DNA from: Adiantum capillus-veneris
Taxonomy: Eukaryota > Streptophyta > Polypodiopsida > Polypodiales > Pteridaceae
Assembly (NCBI GenBank): GCA_014529385.2
Contig: CM043950.1
Coordinates: 157,679,545-157,743,544, forward strand
Direction of reading: 5' to 3'
DNA length: 64,000 bases
Under the pieces are notes generated by a model that did not search any database, was not told the DNA's origin, and was given only the letters and a program-made list of their open reading frames with translations. This document shows positions 43,600 to 54,825 of the stretch, piece after piece; positions within the stretch are counted from its first letter, which is position 1, and every line of letters starts with the position of its first letter. The position numbers and the translations under genes were made by a program.

Positions 43600-46532
43600 A
43601 TGCCCTGAGGACAAGATCAATCCACAAAGGGGAGTAAGCCCAAAGCTTTGCGGAAAGTCTCTCACTTCTCACAAGACAATGCCTTTGTGAAAAGATTTGA
43701 AGGTTATCCTGTGTTGGCACATAAGCCAAGTTGATCTCTCTCCTGTTGAGAGGATCTCCCTAACATAGTGGTGGTGCACCTCAATGTTCTTTGTGTGAGC
43801 ATGAAAAACTGGTTCCTCGCAACTGCCAATGCACTCTCACTGTCAGTATAGATGATGTTGGCAATGTCTTGTCCAACACCCAATTCAGTCATAAGGCATC
43901 TGAGCCATACACACTCAATTGTAGCTGTGAAGACTTCCCTGTACTCAGTTTCACAATTGGAAGTGGCCACAGTAGGTTTCTTTTTGCTCAACCATGAAAT
44001 ACATGAACTGCCAAGCATGAAACAAAAACCACTTGTGGACACTCGCCTGTCATAACAACCAACCCCATTTGAGACCGAAAAAGCATGTATGTCTGGCGGC
44101 AATGCTCCCCCCTTGGGATAAAACAAGCCAAGATGTAAAGTGACACTTAAGTAGCAGAAAAATCCTCTTCACAACCTGCCAATGCTTAGACCCTGGGCTA
44201 TGCATAAATCTGCTGACCCGCGAGACTGCAAACTGAATATCCACGCTCATGTTGCATACATAAACGAGGCATCCAAAAAGAGTTTGGTAAAGAATGAGAT
44301 CTACAGGATCAACAGTATCATGAAGACTCAATTTCAAACCTATTTCCATGGGAGTGGCAATAGGTTTGCAATCCTCAAGTCCAAACTTACATAGCAATGT
44401 TTCTATGTAACTTTTCTGACACAAGGAAATACCACCATCACACTGCTTAAATTGTATACCCAAGTAATGATGCAACAGCCCCAAATCTTTCATCTTGAAA
44501 GTAGCATTCAAATCAGCCTTAAATTTAGCAATATGTCTCTCATTTGGTCCAATGATCAGCAAATCATCTACATAAAGAACCACAATGAGAAGTACATCAC
44601 ACTCACACTTTACATACAATGTGCTTTCTGTTGGACTGTTACAAAAGCCTCATTTGACCAAATGATTGTTAGCCTTCTCACACCAATCACGAGGAGATTG
44701 CTTCAACCCATAAAAAGCTTTGTTACATTTGCACACCTTATCCTCTTGTCCTTTCTTGACAAAACTACGAGGCTACGTTACTTAAACTTCCTCAAAATGT
44801 CACCATTCAAGAAAGCAGTAACAATGTCTAATTGATGTACATCCCAACCAAAACAAGCTGCCAATGCACATAGAAAATTCAGAGTAGTCATAAGAAAAGT
44901 GGGAGAAAAAGTCTCTTCATAATCTATGCCTTTTTGATGTGCAGAACCCTTTGCAACAAGTCGAGCCTTATAGCAATCAATCTCACCATCCGGATTTGTA
45001 CCAATGGCCGTTGAACACCCACTTTGTACCAATGGCCTTTTTGCCAAGAGGCAAATCACATAAAGTCCACGTGTCATTTTCTATAAGTGCATCATATTTT
45101 GATTGCATGGCAGCCATCCAATCTTGTGAAGTCTGTACTTCATCAAAAGACAAAGGTTCCCTCAACATCATGTAAGCTAGACACAGCCAAAGCATAACAA
45201 TCTGATGCATAAGATGCATGGTGATAGCTTGAATGAGTACAACTAGACAAAGGTGCATCCAATTTACTGTCACGCAATCTATGCACTAGCAATTTTGGCA
45301 TACCTATAGCCTGCTCATTTTCATCCTTTTCCTCATCAAGTACATCATGTACATCTACATCAGTAATAGGCTGATCTGTAACATTTTAAAAAACCCCCAT
45401 AGGCTGTACATTTGCCTCATTGGAATTTACATTCGCTCTTCCACCACTAAAAAGAGGCAAAAAGTGTCATAAATGTCCTGTGAGCTTACATTACTGTCCC
45501 TTGTACAGGACATCAAAGTCTGAACAAAGTCTTTCACAAACACAACATGTCGTGAGACGAAGATATGCTTTGTTTGCCGTTGATACAACCTGTAGCCTTT
45601 GCTTTCAGCACTATAACCAATAAAAATACATTTGATAACCTTATCATCCATTTTTCTACGTTGTGTTTGTGGCTTCAAAGCATATGCCAAACTACCAAAA
45701 AACATGCATGTGCTCAATAGAAGGCTTTGTATCATGCCATGCTTCATATGGAGTAATAGATTGCAAAGATTTTGTAGGACACCTGTTTAGTACATAAGTG
45801 ACACACATGATGGCCTCAACCCAAAAAGAATGCGGCAAAGCTTGACTTTTGACCATACATGTGCCATTTTTGTAAGTGACCTGTTTTTCCTCTCAACAAC
45901 ACCATTTTGTTGAGGCATATAAAGCACTGTACATTGGTGTTTTATCCCACAACTAGCCAGAAATGCATTAAATTCGTAAGACATATACTCCCCCCCTCGA
46001 TCGGAATGAAGGGTGTCCATAGTACATTTTGAGACACTTTCAGCCATAGCCGGAAATTGTTTGAAGCACATAAAAACTTTGGACTTTGCTTTAAGTGTTA
46101 ATACCCATGCATGCCTAGAGTAAGCATCAATGAAAGTCACGAAGTAAGGGTAATTTCCCAAGCACGGAGTTTGCATGGACCCACAAACATCACTATGCAC
46201 AAGCTACAACCTGCATGTGGCCCTAACTGAACCATCCTTTGGAAACATAGAATGCTGCATCTTACTGAAAATATAGCCTTCACAAACATGTTTGACATGT
46301 GCTTCAAGAGGAGGCAAAGAAGAAACCATATTAGATTTTTGCAAACATAGCAAATTGGCAAAATTTCGATACCCAAAACGTGCATGCCAAAGTTTTTCAT
46401 CTGAAATAGCCTTGGAATCCACAACTGCATTTGCAAAATTCTACCCTTACTTGTCATACAAAGTGAGCGTATAGAGCCGATGACATAATATGACGGATGC
46501 AACAATTTCATCACCGAAACTGAGATCATGTA
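43600..46532 (-). pseudogene. Pol of copia F: integrase, RT, RNase H
   Basis: From high to low coordinates: pre-integrase LWHARFGYRNFANLLCLQKS (46200-46420), integrase core with HSDVCGSM, HSDRGGEY and NGVVERKNRSL (45790-46200), RT start (44780-45270) with DWDVHQLDIVTAFLNG-like text, RT catalytic VVLYVDDLLIIG (44560-44600), then RNase H with DSESALAVARN (43800-43900). Frameshifts occur between each section. The integrase lacks a base in the CMVKS region (ATACATGTGCC in place of ATACATCGTGCC), a change that serves as a tag for this copy (see 51621). Confidence 0.85.
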
Positions 46533-46760
46533 TGTTGGAATTAGGGTTGCAGAGAAACTCACACAACTTGGAGAAGATGAAGGAAGCTCAAGGCACACAA
46601 TAGAGAGTGTATTACATAGTGTGCAATGGAAAGATAGATAGCCCTAGAGTGATGGGCGTATATACAATGCTCGGGGGAAAAACCCTCCTAAAGAGGGACA
46701 AAAATGCCCCGGTGGTCCTAGTGTGTTCACACACATCACTACCACATGTATATGGTAACA
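46533..46760 (-). repeat. 3' LTR of copia G
   Basis: TGTTACCATATACATG at one end and CCTAATTCCAACA at the other on the minus strand. The polypurine tract CCAGGGGGGATT adjoins at 46761. Confidence 0.93.
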
Positions 46761-46835
46761 AATCCCCCCTGGAGTGATGTGGTGAACAAGAGCTGGCACA
46801 TGAGTAAAGGGAAGTGCCATGACCTAAGGACATGA

Positions 46836-48369
46836 TCAGTCCACAAAGGGGAGTAAGCCCAAAGCTTTGCGGAAAGCTTCAAGCTTTTCATGAGACAATG
46901 CCTTTGTGAAAAGATCTGCAAGGTTGTCCTGTGTTGGCACATAAGCCAAGCTGATCTCTCCTGTTGAGAGCCTCTCCCTGACATAATGGTAATGCACCTC
47001 AATGTGCTTTGTGCGAGCATGAAAAACTGGGTTCCTCGCAACTGCCAATGCGCTCTGATTGTCAGTGTAGATAGTGTTGGCAGTGTCCTATTCAACACCC
47101 AAATCAGCCATAAGGCGTCTGAGCCATACACACTCAACCGTAGCTGTGAAGACTGCCCTGTACTCAGCCTCACCTCGAAGTGGCCACAGTAGGTTGCTTC
47201 TTGCTAAACCATGATATATATGAACTGCCAAGCATGAAACAAAAACAACTTGTGGACACTCGCGTGTCAAAACAACCAGCCCAATCTGAGTCCGAAAAAG
47301 CATGTAAGTCTGGCGGCAATGATCCCCCCTTGGGATAAAAGAAGCCAAGATGTAAAGTGCCACTAAGGTAGCAGAAAATCCTCTTGACAGCGTGCCAATG
47401 CTTAGACCCTGGGCTATGCATAAATCTGTTGACCTGTGAGACTGCAAACTGAATATCCGGCCTCGTGTTGCATACATAAATGAGGCAGCCAACAAAAGTT
47501 TGGTAAAGAGTGACATCAGCAGGATCACCAGCATCATGTAGACTCAACTTCAAACCTGTTTCCATGGGAGTGGCAATAGGTTTGCAATCCTCAAGTCCAA
47601 ACTTACATAGCAATGTCTCTATGTAACTTTTTTGACACAAGGCAATACCATCATCACACTGCTTAAACTGTGTACCCAAGTAATGATGCAACAGCCCCAA
47701 ATCTTTCATCTTGAAAGTAGCATTCAAATCAGCCTTAAATTCAGCAATATGTCTCTCATTTGGTCCAGTGAGATCAGCAAATCGTCGACATAAAGAACCA
47801 CAATGAGAAGTACATCACCCTCATGCTTTACATACAATGTGCTTTCTGTTGGACTGTTACGAAAGCCTCATTTAACCAAATGAGTGTCAATTTTCTCATA
47901 CCAAGCACGATGAGATTGTTTCAACCCATACAAAGCCTTCTTACATCGGCACACTCTTGTCCTCTTGTCCTTTTATGACAAAACCACAAGGCTGCGCTAC
48001 ATAAACTTCCTCAAATATGTCACCATTCAAGAAAGCAGTAACAATGTCTGATTGATGTACATCCCAACCAAAATGAGCTGCCAATGCACATAGAAAACGC
48101 ACAGTAGTCATACGACAAGTAGGAGCGAAAGTCTCTTCATAATCAATGCCGTTTTTCTGTGCATAACCCTTTGCAATAAGTTGAGCCTTATGGCGATCGA
48201 TCTCACCATCCGGCTTGAGTCTCAACTTGTAAACCCACTTCGTACCAATGGCCTTTTTTCCAGGAGGCAAATTACATAAAGTCCACGTGTCATTTTCTAT
48301 AAGCGCATCATATTTTGATTGCATGGCAGCCATCCAATTTTTTGAATTTTGTGCTTCATCAAAAGACAA
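46836..48369 (-). pseudogene. RT and RNase H of copia G
   Basis: RT N-terminal half (48369-47941): SFDEAQNSKNWMAAMQSKYD, NDTWTLCNLPPGKKAIGTKW, FGWDVHQSDIVTAFLNGDIF. The catalytic YVDD region at about 47790 is frameshifted. The RT end and RNase H start are in 47727-47170 (MKDLGLLHHYLGTQF, DSDWAGCFD, ISWFSKKQPTVATSR). RNase H ends at 46836 with DNLADLFTKAL. At least three frame changes make it inactive. Confidence 0.87.
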
Positions 48370-50176
48370 AGGCTAGACACAGCCAAAGCATCATGTAAGC
48401 TAGACACAGCCAAAGCATAACAATCTTATGCATAAGATGCATGGCGAGAGCCTGAACGAGTACGACTAGACGAAGGTGCATCCAATTTACTGTCACGCAA
48501 AGTGTGCACCAGCCATTTTGGCATACCTCTAGCCTGCTCATTTTCAGCCCTTCCTCATCAAGTACATCATGTACATCTGCATTAGTAATAGGCTGATCTG
48601 TAACATTTTTAGAAACCCCCATAGGCTGTACATTTGCCTCATTGGAACTTACATTCGTATTTCCACCACTGAAAAGAGGCAACAAAGCGTCATAAATGTC
48701 CCGTGAGATTACATTACTGTCTCTAGTACATGACAACAAGGGCTGAACAGAATCTTTCACAAACACTACATCCCGTGAAACCAGAATACGTTTTGTTTGC
48801 GGATGATACAACTTGTAACCTTTGATTTCAGCACTATAACTAACAAAAATACATTCGACAATCTTATCATCCAATTTTCTACGCTGCACTTGTGGCACCA
48901 AAGCATATGCCAAACAACCAAAAACACGCATGTGCTCAATAGAAGGCTTTCTATCATGCCATGCTTCATATGGAGTAATAGACTGCAAAGCTTTCGTAGG
49001 ACACATGTTAAGTACATAAGTGGCAGACATGATGGCCTCAAGCCAAAAAGAATGCGGCAAAGCTTGAATTTTGACCATACATCGTGCCATTTCTGTAAGT
49101 GACCTGTTTTTCCTCTCAGCAACACCATTTTGCTGAGGTGTATAAGGCACTGTACATTGGTGTTTTATCCCACGACTAGCCAGAAATGCATTAAATTCAT
49201 AAGACATATACTCCCCCCCTCGATCGGAACGGAGGGTGCCCATAATACATTTCGAGACATTTTCAGCCATAGCCAGAAACTGTTTGAAGCACATAAAAAC
49301 TTTGGACTTGTCTTTAAGCGGAAATACCCATGCATGGCTGGAGTAATCATCAATGAAAGTCACGAAGTACAGGTAATTTCCCAAGGACGGAGTTTGCATG
49401 GGCCCACAAACATCACTATGCACAAGCTGCAACCTGCATGTGGCCCAAACTGAACCATCCTTTGGAAACTTAGAACACTGCATCTTACCCAAAATACAGC
49501 CTTCACAAAGATGTTTGACAGGTGCTTCATGAGGCGGCAAAGAAGCAACCATATCAGATTTCTGCAAACGCAGCAAACTGGCAAAATTTAGATGACCAAA
49601 ACGTGCATGCCAAAGTTTTGCATCTGAAATAGCCCTTGAATTTGCAACAGCATTTGCAAAGTTTTGTCCACACTTGTCATACAAAGTGAGCTTATACAGC
49701 CCACAGCACAAAAGGCCCGATGCAACAATTTCATCACCAAAATCAAGATCATGAACTGTACATCTGTCATCCACAAATTTGACTACAAGTCGAAGTCTAG
49801 CAAGTGCGGATACAGACAAGAGATTTTTCTTGATCCCAGGTACATAAAGTGCATCAACAAGTGTGAAAGAACTGCCATTAGCAGTAGTAAGCACAATCTT
49901 TCCAACTCCCTGAACTGGATAAGAGGAGTTGTTGGCACAAGTGACTGAATTCCCATGAGGGACAGACTCGAGAGAGGTAAACAATTCACAATGTGAGGTA
50001 ATGTGCTTTGTAGCACCACTGTCAAAATACCACACATGTGAATCTGCAGCAACTGACAAGCATGCATCATGGACAACAGGATTGTAAGTGCACTCTGTTG
50101 TAAAGGCCCATTTTGCATCCACATCACCATCACAGTCTCCTTTCACAGAAGACTCAACAATTGCTGCATTTGCCAC
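48359..50176 (-). CDS. Protease and integrase of copia G (605 codons open)
   Basis: This is the longest intact copia frame. Protease has active-site WYFDSGATKHITSH near residue 50. The pre-integrase zinc region is LWHARFGHLNF...HLCEGCILGK. The integrase triad is D of HSDVCGPM, D of RSDRGGEY and E of NGVAERKNRSL. A C-terminal region (PSIEHMRVFGCLAYALVP, GYKLYHPQTKRILVSRDVVF) is typical of plant copia. It cuts and integrates the element's cDNA. The frame runs out of homology after DVHDVLDEE (about 48545) because of a frameshift into RT. Confidence 0.9.
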   Translation of the reverse strand: MANAAIVESSVKGDCDGDVDAKWAFTTECTYNPVVHDACLSVAADSHVWYFDSGATKHITSHCELFTSLESVPHGNSVTCANNSSYPVQGVGKIVLTTANGSSFTLVDALYVPGIKKNLLSVSALARLRLVVKFVDDRCTVHDLDFGDEIVASGLLCCGLYKLTLYDKCGQNFANAVANSRAISDAKLWHARFGHLNFASLLRLQKSDMVASLPPHEAPVKHLCEGCILGKMQCSKFPKDGSVWATCRLQLVHSDVCGPMQTPSLGNYLYFVTFIDDYSSHAWVFPLKDKSKVFMCFKQFLAMAENVSKCIMGTLRSDRGGEYMSYEFNAFLASRGIKHQCTVPYTPQQNGVAERKNRSLTEMARCMVKIQALPHSFWLEAIMSATYVLNMCPTKALQSITPYEAWHDRKPSIEHMRVFGCLAYALVPQVQRRKLDDKIVECIFVSYSAEIKGYKLYHPQTKRILVSRDVVFVKDSVQPLLSCTRDSNVISRDIYDALLPLFSGGNTNVSSNEANVQPMGVSKNVTDQPITNADVHDVLDEEGLKMSRLEVCQNGWCTLCVTVNWMHLRLVVLVQALAMHLMHKIVMLWLCLAYMMLWLCLAFVF

Positions 50177-50841
50177 CCTCTTTCTTCTTAGCCTCTTTGG
50201 ACTTCAACTTAGGACACTGCTTGATCAAGTGATCATTAGCTTTACAATAATGGCAACGCATCTTATTTTTGCCCTTATCACCAAAATTGCCAGCAAAAGC
50301 ATTAGGAACAGTATTTTTGCCACTCGCAGCAGAACCATAAGAAGTGGTTGCATTGCTGTTAACACCCTTTCTTTGAGAAGCAATAAAAGCCTGTTCAAGT
50401 GCACACTGCCTAGTCTTGTTTTTTTTGGAAAGCGACTCTTGTATTAGCAATGTGCATAATGCATCAAACTTGACAACTTCAGGATTTCCTTGGGTCATAA
50501 GTCTCCAAGTACTAGCAAAAGTCAGGTAAGAATCAGGTAAGGCATCAAGAACAGTCTGCACAAGGGAACTGTTTGAAATGACTTCACCTGCAGAAATAAG
50601 TTTCTCATTGATATCCTTGACACTAGCAAGGAAAGTGTCCATATCATCTTCCTCATGCATAATCTTCGAATCCAGCTCTTTACGCAGCAAAGCAATTTTA
50701 GCCTCATTGCGACTTGCATAAAGACATAAAGACCAGCCAAAATGTCCCAAGCCTGTTTTGCAGATTTTGCTGAACGGATGTGAGAAACAATGGTGCGCTT
50801 CACAAACAACGCAATCAATGCATGAGCCTGCGCATCCTTAA

Positions 50842-51857
50842 CACTAGGTTGGTAATGGGACACTTTTATGTCCTGGGACACTTTTATGTCCTGTTAAGTG
50901 ACCATTTTCCTTGAATTATGTCAAGAGTTTCAAAATGGATTTTGAGGTGCTATCTATCTAGAAAGTTGTCTCATGAGCTTAAAAAAACTCAACATTTTTT
51001 TGGAATATCAATTCCATCTTTAACCTTGTCCTTGCACAACATTTCACAACCTAAACTGTGTGAAAAAACGGGTCCTGTTTTTGGCTTTTTTCAACTTTTT
51101 GCAACTATACCACTCTAGAATTCATTTTTGTGAGGTCTATAATGCTAGAGAACTATCTTTAGTAGTCCTCAACATGTCCTGATGCTTCTAGGGAGAAATA
51201 AATATTAAAGTTGTAAGTTATGACCAAATTATAAAAAATGTCAAATCCTGTTTTTTAGCCAATTTTAGCCCTTCTATGATTGTTTTGGTGGATTTCATGA
51301 TATCCAAATGCATTTTTTATTTTCTATGTCGCATATTGTAACATAAAGCTAATATTCCTTGAGTTTTGGGGCATCTAATATCCTATTTTGCATAGTATAC
51401 AACGATGGTTGATTTTTTCAATTATAGAAGAAAACGAAACATTCTAGTATATCAAGTATAGCTTTTTCAATATTGTTGTACCTATTTATTTTGGAAAAAC
51501 AAAAAATAGTGAGTGAGAAGCAATCATATGTTCTGATCACCAACCCATTGAAGTTAACTAGGGAATTTATCTCAAGTCCTAAAAAAATCCCTAATCTTAT
51601 TTTTATGCAACAAAACGTAAGACACACATGATGGCCTCAACCCAAAAAGAATGCGGCAAAGCTTGACTTTTGACCATACATGTGCCATTTTTGTAAGTGA
51701 CCTGTTTTTCCTCTCAACAACACCATTTTGTAGTAGGCCTTCAACTATAACCTCATGAAAGGATTTTACAAAATGAGTGGATCTACTATGGTTTTGGAGG
51801 TTTTTTTCAAAACCCTGAAAGGACACTTTTATGTCCTATTAGGTTACCAACCTAGTG
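50842..51857. mobile_element. 1,016-bp inverted-repeat element at TTAA in gag of G
   Basis: Ends CACTAGGTTGGTAA and TTACCAACCTAGTG form a 14-bp terminal inverted repeat, flanked by TTAA on both sides (50838-50841 and 51858-51861). The uninserted site in copy H (61391-61403, CATCCTTTACATCCC) confirms a clean insertion. TTAA fits piggyBac-type transposition. TA with an extra A/T on the repeats (mariner type) cannot be excluded. The motif GGACACTTTTATGTCC is present twice at the left end and once at the right. There is no transposase, so it is non-autonomous. It contains a copia fragment at 51621-51731. Confidence 0.8.
51621..51731 (-). repeat. 111-bp copy of copia F integrase inside the inverted-repeat element
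   Basis: Identical by eye to 45800-45910 over 111 bases. It includes the F-specific ATACATGTGCC deletion and CTCAACAACACC, where G and H read ATACATCGTGCC and CTCAGCAACACC. The orientation is the same as in F. Confidence 0.85.
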
Positions 51858-52433
51858 TTAACATCCCAATGAGCTTGTTCTGTTGTAGGGAAAACGACTC
51901 TAACAGCAGCAATCCTTGCAGCAAGACCTGCAACATCCTCAACATCGCCTACATCCTCAGAACAGGACGTACATCAATGCCCTGCACAATGTTCCAGACG
52001 CCCTTTGACACAAGAACATGTTGCATCATGTAAGCCCACATAGGGTAGTTGTCCCCATCCAACCTGTCCTCAGTAGCAAACATCTTGAACACATCTGTGT
52101 TGTTGTTGTCAGCCATGGTAAATGCTGCACCTAATGTGAAAACTGCCCGAAAATAGGAGAAACGGAGTGGGAACAACATGTGCTATATAACAGAAACTGT
52201 AGAAGACTATAAGGCACATATTATGCAGAAATCAGCGCTGACAGAAATTCTACACAAAATGATGAAATAGCATGTGCAGTACTGCCTGTAGTGGAAACAG
52301 AGGCCGAAATGAGCCCAAATCAAAAATCCTAAAGTATTTGTCGACCTGCGAATGCTCGCCAAAGCTCACTGAAATCGGAGAAAGTGAGTAGGCATGTACT
52401 GGAGCAGCTGGCGACTAAGCCCGGGAGGACGCA

Positions 52434-52451
52434 ACCCGCTCTGATACCAAT
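52434..52451 (-). other. Primer binding site of copia G (initiator tRNA-Met)
   Basis: On the minus strand TTGGTATCAGAGCGGGT directly follows the 5' LTR. TGGTATCAGAGC is the canonical plant copia primer site. Confidence 0.92.
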
Positions 52452-52679
52452 TGTTGGAATTAAAGTTGTAGAGAAACACACACAGCTTGGAGAAGATGAA
52501 GGAAGCTCAAGGCACACAATAGAGAGTGTATTACTTAGTGTGCAATGGAAAGATAGATAGCCCTAGAGTGATGGGAGTATATACAATACTCGGGGGAAAA
52601 AACCTCCTAAAGAGGAAAAAAAATGCCCCGACGGTCCTAGTGTGTTCACACACATCACTACCACATGTATATGGTAACA
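52452..52679 (-). repeat. 5' LTR of copia G
   Basis: A 228-bp partner of 46533-46760 with a few differences (for example AAAGTTGTAG for AGGGTTGCAG near the end). It is followed by the second ATGTA. Confidence 0.92.
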
Positions 52680-52684
52680 ATGTA

Positions 52685-53812
52685 CTGTAAATTTGTTATC
52701 CACAAACTTGACTGCAAGTACAAGTCTAGAAAGTGCAGATACAAACAAAAGATTTTGCTTGATCCCAGGTACATAAAGTGCATCAACAAGTGTGAAAGAA
52801 TTTCCAATTGCAACAGTAAGCACAATATTTCCAACTCCCTGAACTAGATAAGAGGCATTGTTGGCACAAGTGACTGAATTCTCATAAAGGACAGACTCAG
52901 GAGAGGTGAAGAAATCACGATGTGAGATAATGAGCTTTGTAGCACCACTGTCAAAATACCACACATGTGAATTTGTAGCAACTGACATGCATGCATCATG
53001 GACAACAGGGTTGTAGGTACACTCTGCACTAAAATCCCATTTTGCATTAAGATTAGCATCACAATCTGATCCTTTCACAGAAGACTCAATGATAGCTGCA
53101 TTTGTAGTGGATCCATCAGTTGGAGTGGAACCACTCTCTTTCTTCGTAGCCTCTTTGGCCTTCAACTTATGACACTGCTTGATCAAGTGATCATTAGCTC
53201 TACAATAATGGCAATGCATCTTCTTTTTACCCTTATCACTAGAATTTCCAGACGAATTGCTGCCAGCAGAAGCATTAGGAATGGGTGATTTTCCACTCGT
53301 AGAGAAGAACCATAAGAAGTGGTTGGATTTGCTGTTACTACCCTTTCTTTGAGCAGTAATAAAAACCTGTTCAATTGCACACTGTCTAGTCCTATTTTTT
53401 CTAGAAAGTGACTCTTGCAAAACAACAATGTGCATAATGCATCAAAATTGACAACTTCAAGACTTCCTTGGGTCATAAGTCTCCAATTACTAGCAAAAGT
53501 CTGGTAAGAATCTGGCAAGGCATCAAGAACAGTTTGCACAAGGGAACTGTTTGAAATGACTTCACCTGCAAAACTAAGTTGCTCATTGGTATCCTTGACA
53601 CCAGAAGGAAAGTGTCCATATTATCTTCCTCATGCATAATCTTCGATTCCAGCTCTTTACGCAGCAATGCAATTTTAGCCTCATTTTGCAACTTGCATAA
53701 AGACCAACCAGAATATCCCAAGCCTGTTTGGTAGATTTCACTGAACAAATATGGGGAGTAATAGTGTGCTTCACAGACAACATAATCAATGCATGATCCT
53801 ACGCATCTTTTA
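52685..53812 (-). pseudogene. Gag and protease of copia F (right part)
   Basis: From 53800 downward: KQAWDIL, NEAKIALLRKELESKIMHEE, TFASNWRLMTQGSLEVVNFD, knuckle CHYCRANDHLIKQC (intact) and protease WYFDSGATKLIISHRDFF. It then runs into the LTR of G at 52684. Frameshifts lie near 53630 and 53430. The N-terminal gag is missing beyond 53812, where unrelated sequence starts. Confidence 0.85.
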
Positions 53813-54149
53813 CCACTAGAAGATCCCGCTTGAATTTCGACGTCAAATTACCGGCATCAATGGCCGGAGTTGTAAAATGTGTAGGTAAATCTAGAGGGAG
53901 ATCCAACTAAAAAAAAAATGATTTTTTGAATTTTTGACGCTTATACCGACATTTATTCCGGAGCCTATATTGGGAGCCATTCTGATGCCTATATAGGCAG
54001 CTATATCGACGTCCATACCGGCTTCTGTAGTACCGATAGACCCTGCAAAAAATGAAGCAGCGGGTTAGCCATTTCAATAATCCGCTTAGGATATGCCGCC
54101 TAGGGTAATGCAGTTTTGTACAATGCAGTTTGGGCACTTTGTGATGGAG
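53813..54149. other. Flank with a degenerate 12-bp minisatellite
   Basis: Between 53937 and 54040 the minus strand reads as successive 12-mers (GGTATGGACGTC, GATATAGCTGCC, TATATAGGCATC, AGAATGGCTCCC, AATATAGGCTCC, GGAATAAATGTC, GGTATAAGCGTC). The rest shows nothing recognisable. Confidence 0.6.
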
Positions 54150-54485
54150 CATTCGGATGCTCATGATTAGGAGACAAAGAATTACATCATAGATGCCATT
54201 CACACAGAGTACATGCTAGTAGATGGATACGATCTAGTCTCCAATGACTAGAGTGTGGCTATTACAATGATGTCACATCATCGACTAGAGGCAGAAGATA
54301 GATACAAAGATAATGAACCAAAGACCGCATGGTTGGATGCAGAGGAGTGGGTAGGGATCACACGAGAGACGTAGGAGCGCCCAGACAGGTATCAGCAGCA
54401 TCAAGATGCAGCTAGAGCACACCTGGAGTCCATAGGATTTTCTCATCTTGGGAGTGGAGGCTACAAGACTCTTCAACATGAGTTT
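54150..54485 (+). pseudogene. Unidentified exon-like segment
   Basis: One frame reads IIDAIHTEYMLVDGYDLVSN, stop, then HHRLEAEDRYKDNEPKTAWL, DAEEWVGITRET, stop, ERPDRYQQHQDAARAHLESI and GFSHLGSGGYKTLQHEF. It ends at GTAAGT (54487), a donor consensus. Two in-frame stops. The protein-like composition and the donor suggest a decayed exon of a host or transposase gene. The family is not recognised. Confidence 0.35.
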
Positions 54486-54825
54486 GTAAGTTTCCTATAC
54501 TATTTAAATAGTGTATGTACATATGTTTCTCTAATGTTAAACTTATGGTAAGTGTTTATATTACATGAGATATATATGAAGCATCCTTTGACGTGGAAGA
54601 GAAACATGGATTCAAGCAGGACTGTCAGCTCTTCTCTACCAGCTTCAGGATGAGGGAGAGGCCATCAACTAGGAAGCCTTACCTTAATGAGTATGTTCTG
54701 TGTGTGTGTTTTCATTGAGACATCTTGATAGTTATGTTTATGGTATTTGGTTCATGTTTACTTTTAGATGTTGGCCATGGCTATAGATGTATTTATGTTT
54801 GCTCAATTTTGAAATCATGTTCAAG

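Larger units (their letters stand above)
50154..52116 (-). pseudogene. Gag of copia G, interrupted by an inverted-repeat element
   Basis: ATG at 52116 starts MADNNNTDVFKMFATEDRLD and GDNYPMWAYMMQHVLVSKGV. The N-terminal part ends where the element 50842-51857 is inserted. The rest reads QAHALIALFVKRTI, then after a frameshift NEAKIALLRKELDSKIMHEE and the knuckle CHYCKANDHLIKQC (CX2CX4HX4C, intact). Without the insertion it would be a normal gag of about 300 codons. Confidence 0.88.
46533..52679 (-). mobile_element. Full-length Ty1/copia element G, nested in F
   Basis: LTRs at 46533-46760 and 52452-52679 (228 bp each) lie within the target duplication ATGTA. The primer site and polypurine tract are intact. 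Gag, protease, integrase, RT and RNase H are on the minus strand. Excluding the 1,016-bp inverted-repeat element in gag, it is about 5.1 kb, a normal size for copia. It belongs to the same family as F, into which it inserted. Confidence 0.94.
43314..53812 (-). mobile_element. Ty1/copia element F, split by element G
   Basis: The 3' LTR is 43314-43540 (minus strand), followed by polypurine tract, RNase H, RT, integrase and pre-integrase up to 46532. The sequence resumes at 52685 with protease and gag and stops at about 53812. The break is exact: ATGTA at 46528-46532 and again at 52680-52684 is the target duplication of G. The N-terminus of gag, the primer site and the 5' LTR are missing. Confidence 0.9.

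Noticed and set aside
50842-51857. CACTA (EnSpm) transposon, because the ends start CACTA
   Set aside because: CACTA elements make 3-bp duplications. Here the flanks are TTAA on both sides, and a 3-bp direct duplication is not present.
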